A stretch of DNA of 64,000 bases, taken from positions 187,096,040-187,160,039 of the forward strand of contig OZ024743.1 in assembly GCA_964016885.1 (NCBI GenBank). The letters are read 5' to 3'. Positions 45,412 through 54,489 of this stretch are shown here, piece after piece; the stretch's first letter is position 1, and every line of letters begins with the position of its first letter. A program made the position numbers and the translations under genes. This DNA comes from Eledone cirrhosa (taxonomy: Eukaryota > Mollusca > Cephalopoda > Octopoda > Eledonidae). The notes beneath the pieces are model-generated. The model was not told the DNA's origin, did no database searches, and worked only from the letters and a program-made list of their open reading frames with translations.

Positions 45412-47406
45412 GAACACTGTGTCTGCTAACGTCCGAGTCGATTCTCCTGGCTAGGAACAGGCTCCTATCCACCCCCATGTGGTGCATGTCATGCAACCCC
45501 TTCAGGTCTAACTCGGTCAGCCGACACACGGCAGCTATCTCATCCTCTACCTCCTCCGGCGCTTCCATCCAGGCTTTCTTCACTCTAGTTAAGATGTCCG
45601 CCCTATTTTTCTCTAAGGGCACGAACACTACGCTCAGCTTCAGGTCGAACTCGGTGGCCAGCTCTCCTAACGTTCCCAGGCGGCGCTTTATCAGCATCTC
45701 CGCCGCGCCTCTCGTTCGCACTCTCTTCTCACTGGTGAGCACTGATCTTACCCATCCGAGTACGGTAGCCGAGTCGGTGCGTATCTCGATGGTGCGCAGC
45801 CCCCACCGCAGGGCGAGGTTCACCCCTCTCAACACCACGTCCAGCTCGGCCACATTGATGTGGCTGAAGTCGTCCTTCTTTCTAAGCCAGGCTGCATCCT
45901 CGACCTCAACACCTCCTATCTCCAACGTGACACCCAGCGCTATGCTGCTGGCATCGCACCATACGGTTCCGCTCCGTGATTTGGGAACGTACCAGCGTCC
46001 CCGCACTGGGTCGTCGGCCTTCACCCTCCCCACGATCTCCTGCATCATGGCCACCGTTCTCTCTCCCACTCTTTCACTCCAAGTCACCCCTCCCGCTCGT
46101 CTCTTGACATAGCTGCATGCCGTCCGTAGCCACCCAGCGATCGGGTAGTGACCCACCAGCTTTCCACACACCGAGAAAAGCTCCCGCCTATTCATACTTG
46201 GGCCCAGTTCCGGAACTTCGTTTCCCCTCTGGAACACCAAAACGCCCGTCTTATCTCGCCGTAGCCTAAGTCCCAGCGCGGCTCCTCCCTCCAATGCTTC
46301 TGATGGCTTCGCAGTCAGTCCATACCTCCGCAAATGGCTCGTGACCTCCGCCGTCGACACCACCGACTCGTCCACTAGGATGTCGTCAATGTAGGAGTTA
46401 GTAGCCCTCTTTATCTTGTCGGCCCTCCCCAGAGCGGTCTTGAGGACCGCCACCATGATCTTCGGTGCGGAGCTCAGCCCGAAACCGAGCCTGGTCAGGC
46501 AATATGTCCGGCCCTTATACCTGACCAGCTGATACCGCCACAGCTTCTCATCTATATGCAACTGCAAGTAAGCCGACTTTAGATCCACGATCGCTGAACC
46601 CCCCGTCATGCGTCTCCACTCACGCAGGGTTTCCCCACAGACATCCGTGACCTCGCCACCCGTGTGGAATGACACGTGCTCGTTCAGCTCTCGATAGTCC
46701 AGCACCGGCCTCACCTTGCTCTTCGTGGGTTGCACCACCGCCATCAACGGCAATACTCCGCACTTCACCTCCTCCTTCCAGGGAAGCACTATGCCCTCTT
46801 CGATCCATCTCTCTACTTCTCGCTCGAACTCGCCCCTAGCGTTTCCCTTCAATGTGTGTTGATAGCAGCCCACTTTGGTCTTCAGTGTTGGTGGTTCTCC
46901 CTTCCAGTACCACTCAACAACCCATCGCTGCCCATCAAACACGGCCTTGAAGTCCTTGTCCTGTTCAGTGTAAGCGGGGTATTGCTCCTCGTGGGCCTTC
47001 TGGTTCTCATGACGTGCACTCACATCGCATACCGATGCAGCGGCGCCAAACGACACACCGATATTGTTCACCGTGACGCCCCCTAGACGGCCAATCGCAT
47101 CCATGCCCATAACCACGCCGATCCCATCCACCACACTGTCTACCACGATGGCGGAAAGCCTTATCGTCCTTCCCCGTACCGCTATTTCGATCTCGCTGCG
47201 ATCTCGGCATTCAATTTTCCTGCCGTCGACTGCCCTTATGCTGCTCTTCCCTCCCCACCTCTGCGCCACCCCCGCGGTCACCAGTGTCGTCGTACAGCCC
47301 GTATCCACGAGGGCTCGCTGTGGCTTCCCCCTCACGAAGACTTCCACCACGGCCAGCGCCGCTACTCGTAAGGGGCAACTACCGGCGCAGTAGTTCCCCT
47401 TGGATC
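45308..47406 (-). CDS. Protease-RT-RNase H polyprotein (pol)
   Basis: Minus strand. The open region counted from an internal Met at 47350 is 680 codons. The frame is open further upstream to 47406, where a -1 shift from gag would enter it. Protease: LVDTGCTTTL with the DTG at residues 16-18. RT: VRPVLDYRELN (213-223), AIVDLKSAYLQL (first catalytic Asp at 256), FGLSSAPKIM (290-299), YIDD at 320-323. RNase H: VWCDASS (D466), AELD (E502), RTDSATVLGW (D526), RADILTR (D585), the DEDD set. The integrase zinc finger starts with LHDMHHMG (H620, H624). The frame ends at 45308, just past the poly-G frameshift. It shares no start codon of its own and probably depends on frameshifting. Confidence 0.9.
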
Positions 47407-48123
47407 GTTTCCCTGGTCGCAGTTAGTAGCGATGTGGCCTGGTCGCTTACACCGGTAGCAAATTATATCCGGCTTCGACTCTCTACAGTCTCTAGCCATA
47501 TGCGGGCCGTGACACCTAAAACAGCGGCCCCTAAATTCTCGCGAACGGCCGCGTGCCGAGGTTGCCTCCCTTTGACCATTTCGCTGCCAGGTGTCCTGAG
47601 CCTCCGTAGTCGCTATCGCCGCGACACTTTTTTTGGCATCTTCCGCTATGATCCGGGCTTGTTCCACCAGTGAACGCATTTCCATCTCCTTGTACCCCGG
47701 GACTTGCTGCAGTTTCACCGCTATGTCGTCCGGAAATCCATTGATGAATGCCAACCGCACCGTGCGTTCGCATTCCGCCTGGTAACCGGCCAACATAGCC
47801 AACCGCCTTATTTCCGCTGTGAAAATGTCGACGCGCTCACCATTCCACCTGATTCTCGCCAGCTTAGCAAAAGCCGCCAACGGTCCCTCGGCGAATGCAT
47901 CCATCAGACGCCTCTCAATCTTCTGCACATCTCTTTGGCTGTGCTCGTCCAACTCAAGGAAGAGTACCAACGCGTCGCCCTCGAAGTACAATGCAATGAG
48001 ACCGGCCACGTCTTCTATCTTCTGCAAGCCTGCGACCAGCCGAACCTTCCGCAGCCAAGCGACAACATCACCTTCCCCGGTGAATTGCCTGATAGCTTCG
48101 TTCATCCGTAGTCTTGTCGACAT
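47362..48123 (-). CDS. Gag polyprotein with two zinc knuckles
   Basis: 253 codons, intact. N-terminal helical region (FTGEGDVVAWLRKVRLVAGL; WNGERVDIFTAEIRRLAMLA at about 93-112) is of the Retrotrans_gag type that forms the particle shell. Near the C terminus come an arginine-rich stretch and two CCHC knuckles: CFRCHGPHMARDC (about 201-213) and CYRCKRPGHIATNC (about 221-234), expected to bind the element's RNA. The start ATG lies 77 bp from the 5' LTR, with a long A-rich run (plus T-run at 48155-48180) between. The slippery site for pol lies in its last 17 codons. Confidence 0.9.
   Translation of the reverse strand: MSTRLRMNEAIRQFTGEGDVVAWLRKVRLVAGLQKIEDVAGLIALYFEGDALVLFLELDEHSQRDVQKIERRLMDAFAEGPLAAFAKLARIRWNGERVDIFTAEIRRLAMLAGYQAECERTVRLAFINGFPDDIAVKLQQVPGYKEMEMRSLVEQARIIAEDAKKSVAAIATTEAQDTWQRNGQREATSARGRSREFRGRCFRCHGPHMARDCRESKPDIICYRCKRPGHIATNCDQGNDPRGTTAPVVAPYE
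47370..47413 (-). promoter_or_regulatory. -1 programmed ribosomal frameshift signal, gag to pol
   Basis: Minus strand: slippery heptamer GGGAAAC at 47413-47407, read in gag as G GGA AAC; spacer GATCC (47406-47402); then a stem AAGGGGAACTAC (47401-47390) pairing with GTAGTTGCCCCTT (47382-47370), 12 bp with one bulged G, loop TGCGCCG. Slipping one base back enters the pol frame, which is open from there. The gag stop TAG is at 47362-47364, 43 bases beyond the slip site. Pairing of loop and downstream sequence (pseudoknot) was not established. Confidence 0.85.
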
Positions 48124-48179
48124 CTTCTGATTTGTTTTGCGGAAGTGTTTTCTTTTTCTTTTTTTTTTTTTTTTTTTTT

Positions 48180-48199
48180 CAGTCGCCGAAATAGCTTGT
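48180..48199 (-). promoter_or_regulatory. Presumed primer-binding region (not recognisable)
   Basis: The sequence next to the 5' LTR, minus strand ACAAGCTATTTCGGCGACTG, does not begin with the usual TGG complementary to a tRNA CCA end. Either an unusual primer (internal tRNA fragment or self-priming) is used or the site has changed. Confidence 0.3.
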
Positions 48200-48484
48200 T
48201 GTTAGAAAAAGCTATCTCACTTACCGCTTTTCACAGGCGCCGCTAAATTCCACTGCAGGTACTCCTCTTCCACGTGCGTCCGACTGCTTAACACCAGGAG
48301 CTGCCCCAAACTCGCGTCCACACCGTATGCTGGTCACCACTAGAGAGAGGCCCTCTCCTGGCCTTTCCGGTCGAGCATCCTTCCGGTCAAAGACCCCTTC
48401 CGGTCGAGCACTCAAAAACCCCTTCCGGTCGAGCACCCCCCCCCCCACCCGCCTCCGGCCACCGCACGCCACACCATACCCACA
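48200..48484 (-). repeat. 5' LTR
   Basis: 285 bp, TG...CA ends. The extra length over the 3' LTR lies in a tandem CTTCCGGTCGAGCA array (48367-48440). No clear TATA box was found by eye. Confidence 0.92.
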
Positions 48485-48599
48485 GTGTGTGCCCTACTTC
48501 TTTGGTGAAAAAAATAAACCAGTAACACCCGGTGTTATTGTTGCTAACCATTGGCAGGGGCGTTTTCAATAGATCCGTTCTGACTCTTTTTCACCAATT

Positions 48600-48815
48600 A
48601 AGCTTTTTCTGGCAGTGGAGACTTCTGGTGTACTCGGCCCCAGGGCTACCTGCTTACTCACTACCATAGGCACTGACCTAGCCAGCCGCAGGTGTGAGCC
48701 CGCGAGTTGGACTAGCTTTTTCAGCGTGTCTCCCTTGCCGTCCTCCAGGGAAACGCCTTCTCCATTCTGTCCACCGGGGCTGTGGGTGGGCCCCATCGCG
48801 TACTGTTGTAGTTGT
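48600..48815 (+). pseudogene. Retroelement nuclease-type fragment (copy 3)
   Basis: Plus strand VETSGVLGPRATCLLTTIGT and LASRRCEP equal VETSGVLAPRAT...VSRRCEP of the copy at 25 kb. Then a frame change and a piece like LPSSRET...ILSTGA. Only the C-terminal end remains. It sits about 120 bp from the LTR element. Confidence 0.65.
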
Positions 48816-49675
48816 TGTAGAAGAAACAGGAAGACAACAACTGGAAAGTTTGATTTTCTACCAAAAGCTAAATATAGGGGCTGACCTTTAGCTAAGAACT
48901 TCTACTCTAGTTGCCTTACTAAAAAGAAGGAATCTGTGTTGTTCCTTCTAGGCATAAAGCTGAACTGAATCTCATCTAATTTGACTCTTTTCCAATTAGT
49001 TGTGTTAGAACTCTTTCTGTCACGTTCAAAACTTGATCTGTTAGTTTTATTCCCCTTTAGTTGCTCATTTCTAGAGCATCATCTGATGGTGTTAATAATT
49101 AATTGAATAGAAATTGGCTTTGTACTCAAGAAACCTCATAATGAATGAAGGTTTTAAGAGCACTCAAGGTAGGAATTAGCAGTTGTAAAATAATTCAGAA
49201 TTTATCTGAATGTTCTGTGGATTTATTAAACATAGCTGGATATTAGTGTACAAGGGAGCCAAAAGTAGAATAGTTTTTATTTTACCTTTATTTTCTATTA
49301 CTCTTGAGAGACAAAAGTAACTATTGAAAATAACTGCTAGTAAATATTTATTTATCACATAGACTTGTGCAATAAACAAAGTCAGCTGCTTTACGTAATG
49401 AGATCAGAGTTATACATTAATGATTGGTCAGCTTAGGAAAATCTTGTGATTATTCCCAACAGTTACCAAAACTGAGATACTGTAACTTAAAGTGTCCTGA
49501 AAAGAAACAAAATTCAATGTCTGCAGAAAGATTATCAACCTTGTGGTAATTGTATGTACACATAAAACACAATCATTGTGTATCTGGCACATTTATTATT
49601 TCTCTTTCCTTTGATATATATTGACAAGGACATATGTTTTCTTAAATTTGTTCTAAACTATTAGATATATGTATA
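48816..49675. other. Non-coding, unique
   Basis: No gene or repeat recognised. Confidence 0.6.
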
Positions 49676-49679
49676 TCAC

Positions 49680-49990
49680 CATCACCCTCATCATCGTTGT
49701 TTTACATCTATTTTTCCTGTTTGCATGGATTAGATGGGTTGTCATACTCTAAGGTTAGGTTAGACAACTGTGTCTTGCACATATATTCCATTTTAGCATC
49801 GTTTCTATGGTTGGATGCCATTCCTCATGCCAACCACTTTACAGCATGTCCTTAGTTCATTTTCTCATGGCACCACCACTACCATATCACAGGTTGGATT
49901 GGGAGGTTAAGGTGCCAGAACTATCATTTCCAGCGTGCATACATTTCCTCATGGAACCAGCCCTACTACATTTAACATATGTATATGTAA
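49680..49990 (-). repeat. Family B SINE, diverged
   Basis: CATCACCCTCATCATCGTTG, TTTTACATCT, CTGTTTGCATGGATTAGATG, GTTGGATGCCATTCCTCATG and TGGCACCACCACTACCATAT are in order. Confidence 0.75.
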
Positions 49991-50044
49991 GCAAGAATAA
50001 ATATACATACCAGAATATATGTAGCACTGTATACTTATAGGTGT

Positions 50045-50340
50045 CTTCTTGTATTCATTTACTAGTTTCAGTCACCAAACCCAGTACTTATTTCATAGAT
50101 TGTTAATTATCAAATCTCTAAACTACATTTTTTTAACGAAACATGGGCACATATACATATAAACACACATACATCAATATTGTGTACAGTAGCATTTAAT
50201 GCAAAACCATGTGGTTATGAAGTGAACATGTTAACTTCACAGATATACTTGTGCCATATATAGTATGTATAGTATGTATAGTATATACCATGTTTAATTA
50301 AAAACATTTAGAAAACCATACGCTATCAGTTTTAAAATAG
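50045..50340. other. Non-coding, AT-rich
   Basis: Short ATAGTATGTATAGTATGTAT duplication at 50260-50283; nothing else recognised. Confidence 0.5.
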
Positions 50341-50371
50341 TGACTATGTCACTTACTTCTTTTCGGCAAAA

Positions 50372-50436
50372 GAGGGGAGAGAAGCTGACAGTCTGTTTCA
50401 CTCTGGATGGTGTTCATCAGAACCACGTACTCCCCT
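50372..50436 (-). ncRNA. Hammerhead ribozyme candidate
   Basis: Minus strand: outer stem I AGGGGAG pairs with CTCCCCT, inner stem I GGTT with AGCT (with G-U pairs). Core CTGATGA at 50420-50414, stem II AC.C/G.GT (short, one mismatch), GAAA, stem III ACA/TGT with a GAC loop (GAAACAGACTGTC, 50399-50387), cleavage-site C. All invariant core bases are present. No ORF is adjacent, so the parent could be a PLE repeat fragment or a retrozyme-like element. Stem II is weak, so activity is uncertain. Confidence 0.55.
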
Positions 50437-50748
50437 GCTTCCACCGAAAATTATAGAAGCTGGATTCTTATAGAGTTCCAGTAATAATCATGAGCTGATT
50501 ATACAAGTATATATATATGTATATACTTTTTTTCCCTTTCTGTTTAATTTATTTTTTCTCTCTCATTTTTTCCTTCCCCAATAACTTACAAAAGTTATTG
50601 ACGCACTGGAGATAGACATATTGTCTTTATGCATTGAAATATCCGAGACTTCCAGCAGACAACTGAAGAGTGGACCTGTCCCTTGTTTGTGCTTTCCTAT
50701 TTCTGAATACATTTTATCAAGTAACCACTCAGCCCCTCGTTTCTTCTA

Positions 50749-50908
<160 letters not shown>

Positions 50909-50982
50909 ATAATGAGTTAGAAACTCAAAATAGTCTCTTACAATTAAATAGCTCAAGGAAAGAGATTTTCCAGGCTGTGTAA

Positions 50983-51542
50983 TATAATTGAATATAAAAG
51001 AGATATAAACACAGATATATACATATATGTGATCAAATCGTAAGGGACCAGAATCGCTAGGGTGAAAAAAATACTAACTATGAACAAAAGAGTTTGCCAG
51101 ACTCAATCTAAAAGAATAAATCAAGAAAAGAAATACAAACCAATATTGCGGCAACCGCCAGACACCCAGACAGCTTTTGGTAATACTGTTTCACAATTTT
51201 AGTGAAGGGAATTACCAATTCTTTTGCTCATCAGTGGGTGTAAAATTAGTAAACCCTTCACTTCTAAGTATCTCAGAGACTGAATAGTGTGCGTATGAGC
51301 AAAAGAATTTGTTATCCCCTTCACTAAAATTGTGAAACAGCATTAACAAAAGCTGACTGGGTGTCTGGCAGTTGCCGCATATTGGTTTGTATTTCTTTTC
51401 TTGATTTATTCTTTTAAATTGAGTCTGGCAAACCCTATTGTACATAGTTAGTATTTTTTTCACCCTAGCGAATCTGGTCCCCTACGATTTGAACACATAT
51501 ATGTATATATCTGTGTTTATATATCTTTTATATTCAATTATA
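50983..51542. mobile_element. Long-hairpin foldback element (249-bp arms)
   Basis: Left arm 50983-51231 and right arm 51295-51542 are reverse complements with scattered mismatches; the spacer is 63 bp. Ends read TATAATTGAATATAAAAG. The architecture (arms over 200 bp, loop about 60 bp) equals that of 525-1004, but the sequences differ. Arm sequence GTTTGCCAGACTCAATCTAA...is not recognised. No clear target duplication in the AT-rich flanks. Confidence 0.8.
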
Positions 51543-51550
51543 TATATATA

Positions 51551-52422
51551 TTGTTATACTTTGAAACACACGTACCAGTTGCTTTCACTCCAATTTATTA
51601 TAAATTAAATTTATAAATTTAAGAAATTTGTAAATTTCCGGTTGGTTGGTTGGTTGGTTCCACAACCGGACGGTTGTTCATATATTGTCAAAGTTCTTTC
51701 GTCACACATTCTGTGATCTCTTCAGTGACTAGGGATTCTTTTTTTTGTTTTGTGCCTCTCCTTGTTCTGTCCTACGCCATCTTGTTTTTGTGTGTGTTGT
51801 GTGCTTAGTTTCCGCATGTGTTACATCCGGGTGTCCGTGTGTGTTTTTATTTGTTTATTTATTTGTTTATTTACATGTTACTAGTTGGTTGTTTGTTCTA
51901 TGTGTGTGTGTGTGTTTTCATTTTGTCCTTAATTGTAAGTTGTGATGTTGCTATTCCATTCATGTTTTCTATTTAATTTTGGTTGGAGTTCATTTATGTT
52001 TATTGCCTCTGTGATTTGTCTAAACATTGTGTCTTTTCTGTGTGTAGATTTTATTTTTATTTCTATGTTCTCTAATTTTCCCTTATGTTCTATTTTAGCT
52101 TGTTGGTGGAGTACTGATGATTCTTTTCTATCTTGAAATTCTTGCCAGTGTTCATTTAATCGTTTTCCTATACTACGAGCTGTCTCACCTATGTACACTA
52201 TATTCTTATCTTTACATTGTCCCTCAGTACATCTTATGCTATATACTATGTTTCTAGTTTTGCAGTTAATATGGGGGCTTAGTTTACAAATTATGCATTT
52301 CTTATCTATACAGGGTGGTCTTTGAAAAGGGTATGTATTATTAATAAGTGTTTTTATGGAGGTACTTGGTCTTTCTACTCACTTAATATTTAGTTTAAGT
52401 TTATCTAGGGCCCTTCTAAATT
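51551..52422 (-). pseudogene. PLE 2 left arm: GIY-YIG endonuclease copy
   Basis: Minus strand. It reads FRRALDKLKLNIK, one in-frame TGA, then PPCIDKKCIICKLSPHINC and RCTEGQCKDKNIV (Cys motif), then YIGETARSIGKRLNEHWQEF, the YIG half of a GIY-YIG nuclease with its catalytic Arg, and on to a stop at 51929. From the TGA on, the frame is intact, so this inverted copy preserves the nuclease better than the right arm does. Beyond the stop lies a 3' region with a hammerhead-like motif at 51687-51729. Confidence 0.75.
51687..51729 (-). ncRNA. Hammerhead-like motif, PLE 2 left arm
   Basis: Identical in sequence to the right-arm motif at 53619-53661: stem I GTCA/TGAC, CTGAAGA, stem II G(A)TCACA/TGTGAC with a GAATG loop, GAAA, then GAACTT leading to stem I. 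See that entry for limits. Confidence 0.45.
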
Positions 52423-53168
52423 ACTATAGACTACTCAAGCAAACACCCCAACCATCGATTACCTGTACTAGACACAGAGCTCTGGTTAGAAACCATTAAT
52501 AACAAAAACAAATCCTCCATTCCCATTATGCCAAACCCATGACTTCCAAATACCTGATCCACCAAAACTCAGCTGTTTCTGATCACACCAAAATGAACAT
52601 ACTGATTGCGGATTTAGTACGGGTGATGAGGAACGTGTCCTGCATGTGCAACCCCAAAGAACTAGACAGACACATACAACACTTCACCCACCATATGCAG
52701 TTCTCTGGTTACAATCAGATAGATAAAATCAGAGTATATAGAGGAGCCAGAACCAAATGGGAAAAAATGGTAAATAATGATACAAATGGGACCTGCCCTT
52801 TGTATAGGAGCAAATTTTGGAATAGAATAGAACGAACTAGGAAGAAGGTTAATAGAATAAACTCATGGTATGATAGCAATAAATACCAGAGTGTAATGTT
52901 CATCAATACAACCCCTAGAGGTAAATTAGATTACAAATTTAGAAGGGCCCTAGATAAACTTAAACTAAATATTAAGATAGTGGAAAGACCAGATACCTCC
53001 ATAAAAACAGTTATTAGTAATACATACACTTTTCAAAGACGGCCCTGTATAGATAAGAAATGCATAATCTGTAAACTAAGCCCCCATATTAACTGCAAAA
53101 TTAGAAACAAAGTATATAGCATAAGATGTACTGAGGGACAATGTAAAGATGTAAAGATAAGAATATAG
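52423..53168 (+). pseudogene. PLE 2 core: RT-distal region and Cys linker
   Basis: Plus strand. The upstream piece reads HPNHRLPVLDTELW, then a frame change near 52530. The open piece at 52539-53168 starts MTSKYLIHQNSAVSDHTKMN and carries LIADLVRVMRNVS, TPRGKLDYKFRRALDKLKLN, RPCIDKKCIICKLS...RCTEGQC. This block order lies between the RT catalytic core and the nuclease in PLEs with a Cys-rich linker. The RT catalytic motifs themselves are not present. The frame ends at a TAG at 53166 produced by an 8-bp duplication (ATGTAAAG) and a 10-bp deletion relative to the left arm. Confidence 0.75.
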
Positions 53169-53428
53169 TGAGACAGCTCGTAGTATAGGAAAACGATTAA
53201 ATGAACACTGGCGAGAACTTCAAGATAGAAAAGAATCATCAGTACTCCACCAACATGCTAAAATAGAACATAAGGGAAAATTAGAGAACATAGAAATAAA
53301 AATAAAATCTACACACAGAAAAGACGCAATGTTTAAACAAATCAGAGAGGCAATAAACATAAATGAACTCCAACCAAAATTAAATAGAAAACATGAATGG
53401 AATAGCAACATCACAACTTACAATTAAG
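53169..53428 (+). pseudogene. PLE 2 right arm: GIY-YIG copy lacking its YIG
   Basis: Continues in another frame as RSIGKRLNEHWRELQDRKES and INELQPKLNRKHEW to a stop at about 53426. The 10 bp missing at 53168/53169 (TGTACATAGG in the left arm) remove the codons for the VYIG motif. Confidence 0.75.
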
Positions 53429-53618
53429 GACAAAATGAAAACACACACACATAGAACAAGCAACCAACCAGTAACATGTAAATAAACAAATAAATAAACA
53501 AATAAAAACACAGACACCTGGATGTAACACAAGCGCAAACTAAGCAGACAACACACACAAAAACAAGATGGCGTAGGACAGAACAAGGAGAGGCACAAAA
53601 CAAAGACAAGAATCCCCA

Positions 53619-53661
53619 GTCACTGAAGAGATCACAGAATGTGTGACGAAAGAACTTTGAC
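53619..53661 (+). ncRNA. Hammerhead-like motif, PLE 2 right arm
   Basis: Plus strand: GTCA (53619-53622), CTGAAGA core (53623-53629, fits CUGANGA), stem II GATCACA / TGTGAC (one bulged A, closing G-C pair), loop GAATG, GAAA (53648-53651), then GAACTT, T at the cleavage position, and TGAC pairing with GTCA. Core bases fit the consensus. Stem III is at most 2 bp, as in PLE hammerheads, and U at the cleavage site is allowed but not the best. Position about 130 bp upstream of the ATG at 53790. Confidence 0.5.
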
Positions 53662-53789
53662 AATATATGGTCCGGTTGTGGAACCAACCAACCAACCAAC
53701 CGGAAATTTACAAATTTCTTAAATTTATAAATTTAATTTATAATAAATTGGAATGAAAGCAGCTGGTACGTGTGTTTCTTATTGGCAAC

Positions 53790-53865
53790 ATGACCCTCCC
53801 AAAGTATAACAATATCGGTTTCAACACACGTTTTCAGATAAAGAATCTTGCTAAACAAATTGAGA

Positions 53866-53870
<5 letters not shown>
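53790..53870 (+). CDS. PLE ORF N-terminus (partial)
   Basis: ATG at 53790 opens MTLPKYNNIGFNTRFQIKNL, then AKQIEKL, running into (TA)n at 53870. It matches the peptide at 27312 with 3 amino-acid changes against about 10 silent changes in 25 codons. Placed after the PLE arm and its hammerhead, it looks like the start of the next, lost PLE unit in a head-to-tail arrangement. Function of the N-terminal segment is unknown. Confidence 0.6.
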
Positions 53871-53909
<39 letters not shown>

Positions 53910-53991
53910 ATGCACACCTGCCCCAGCACCAGCACTACCACTGCTACTGCCTTCTTCAGTGTCGTGTAATATATATATGTGATCATCATCA

Positions 53992-54210
53992 TCAATGTTT
54001 AACGTCCATTTTTCTAAGCTAGCATGGGCTAGAAGATGTGGGGCTATTCTTGTATTTGTTCTGACTCTTTATAGTCTAATTTCAAATCATGCCGAATTCA
54101 CCTTTGCCTTACATCCTTCTGAGTTGATAAAATTATGTACCCGTCAAATACTGGGTTGATTTAATCAAGTTTTTTCCTCACCAAAAATTTCTGGCCTTTT
54201 GCCTAAATAT
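53992..54210 (+). repeat. SINE tail and diverged family A SINE
   Basis: CATCATCATCAATGTTTAAC, GTCCATTTTTCTAAGCTAGC is a family B tail (minus). From 54040, TAGTCTAATTTCAAATCATG, TTTGCCTTACATCCTTCTGA, GTTGATAAAATTATGTACCC and CTGGCCTTTTGCCTAAATAT follow the family A order. Confidence 0.65.
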
Positions 54211-54489
54211 TATATTTTGTTTTTTATTGAGAATATACATATAATTACAGTGAAAGGAAGGGAAGAGCAGAAGGGAGTGACAGACTCTACACTCTAAATT
54301 AGAAATCAATATAAGAATTCTCATTTCCCCACAAGCTTGATGAAGCTTTATATGTTTTGATACATCAGAATTCTCATCTAAAAGCCAAATGGAGGTCATT
54401 AAAATATAAGGACTCATATCACCCCACAAACGTAGGGAAAGGTTTGGGGAAATTCTTCTCATAAGCAAAATTAATATATTTGACATATA

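Larger units (their letters stand above)
44292..48484 (-). mobile_element. Ty3/Gypsy-like LTR retrotransposon, nearly intact
   Basis: Element of 4.19 kb on the minus strand: 5' LTR 48200-48484, gag 47362-48123, pro-RT-RNaseH-IN 44553-47413, polypurine tract 44540-44554, 3' LTR 44292-44539. LTR ends are TG...CA. Flanks read GTGTGT on both sides, a possible 4-6 bp target duplication in low-complexity sequence. Domain order protease, RT, RNase H, integrase fits Ty3/Gypsy (and Bel/Pao); the gag type with two CCHC knuckles and the RT favour Gypsy. GC content is much higher than the surroundings. Coding damage seen: one frameshift and one stop. Confidence 0.9.
51551..53812 (+). mobile_element. Penelope-like element 2 between 0.87-kb inverted arms
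   Basis: Left arm 51551-52422 and right arm 52936-53812 are reverse complements with small indels, spacer 513 bp. The coding strand of the core is plus. The right arm is the natural continuation (zinc-binding region, GIY-YIG, 3' end). The left arm is an inverted copy of it joined at the truncated 5' side. This repeats the plan of PLE 1 in a different PLE subfamily. Confidence 0.85.

Noticed and set aside
45351..46112. Long plus-strand open frame (253 codons)
   Set aside because: Antisense to the RNase H/RT region of the LTR element; the minus strand has all the motifs.
44292..48484. Endogenous retrovirus with an env gene
   Set aside because: No reading frame lies between integrase and the polypurine tract; the element is a retrotransposon without an envelope gene.
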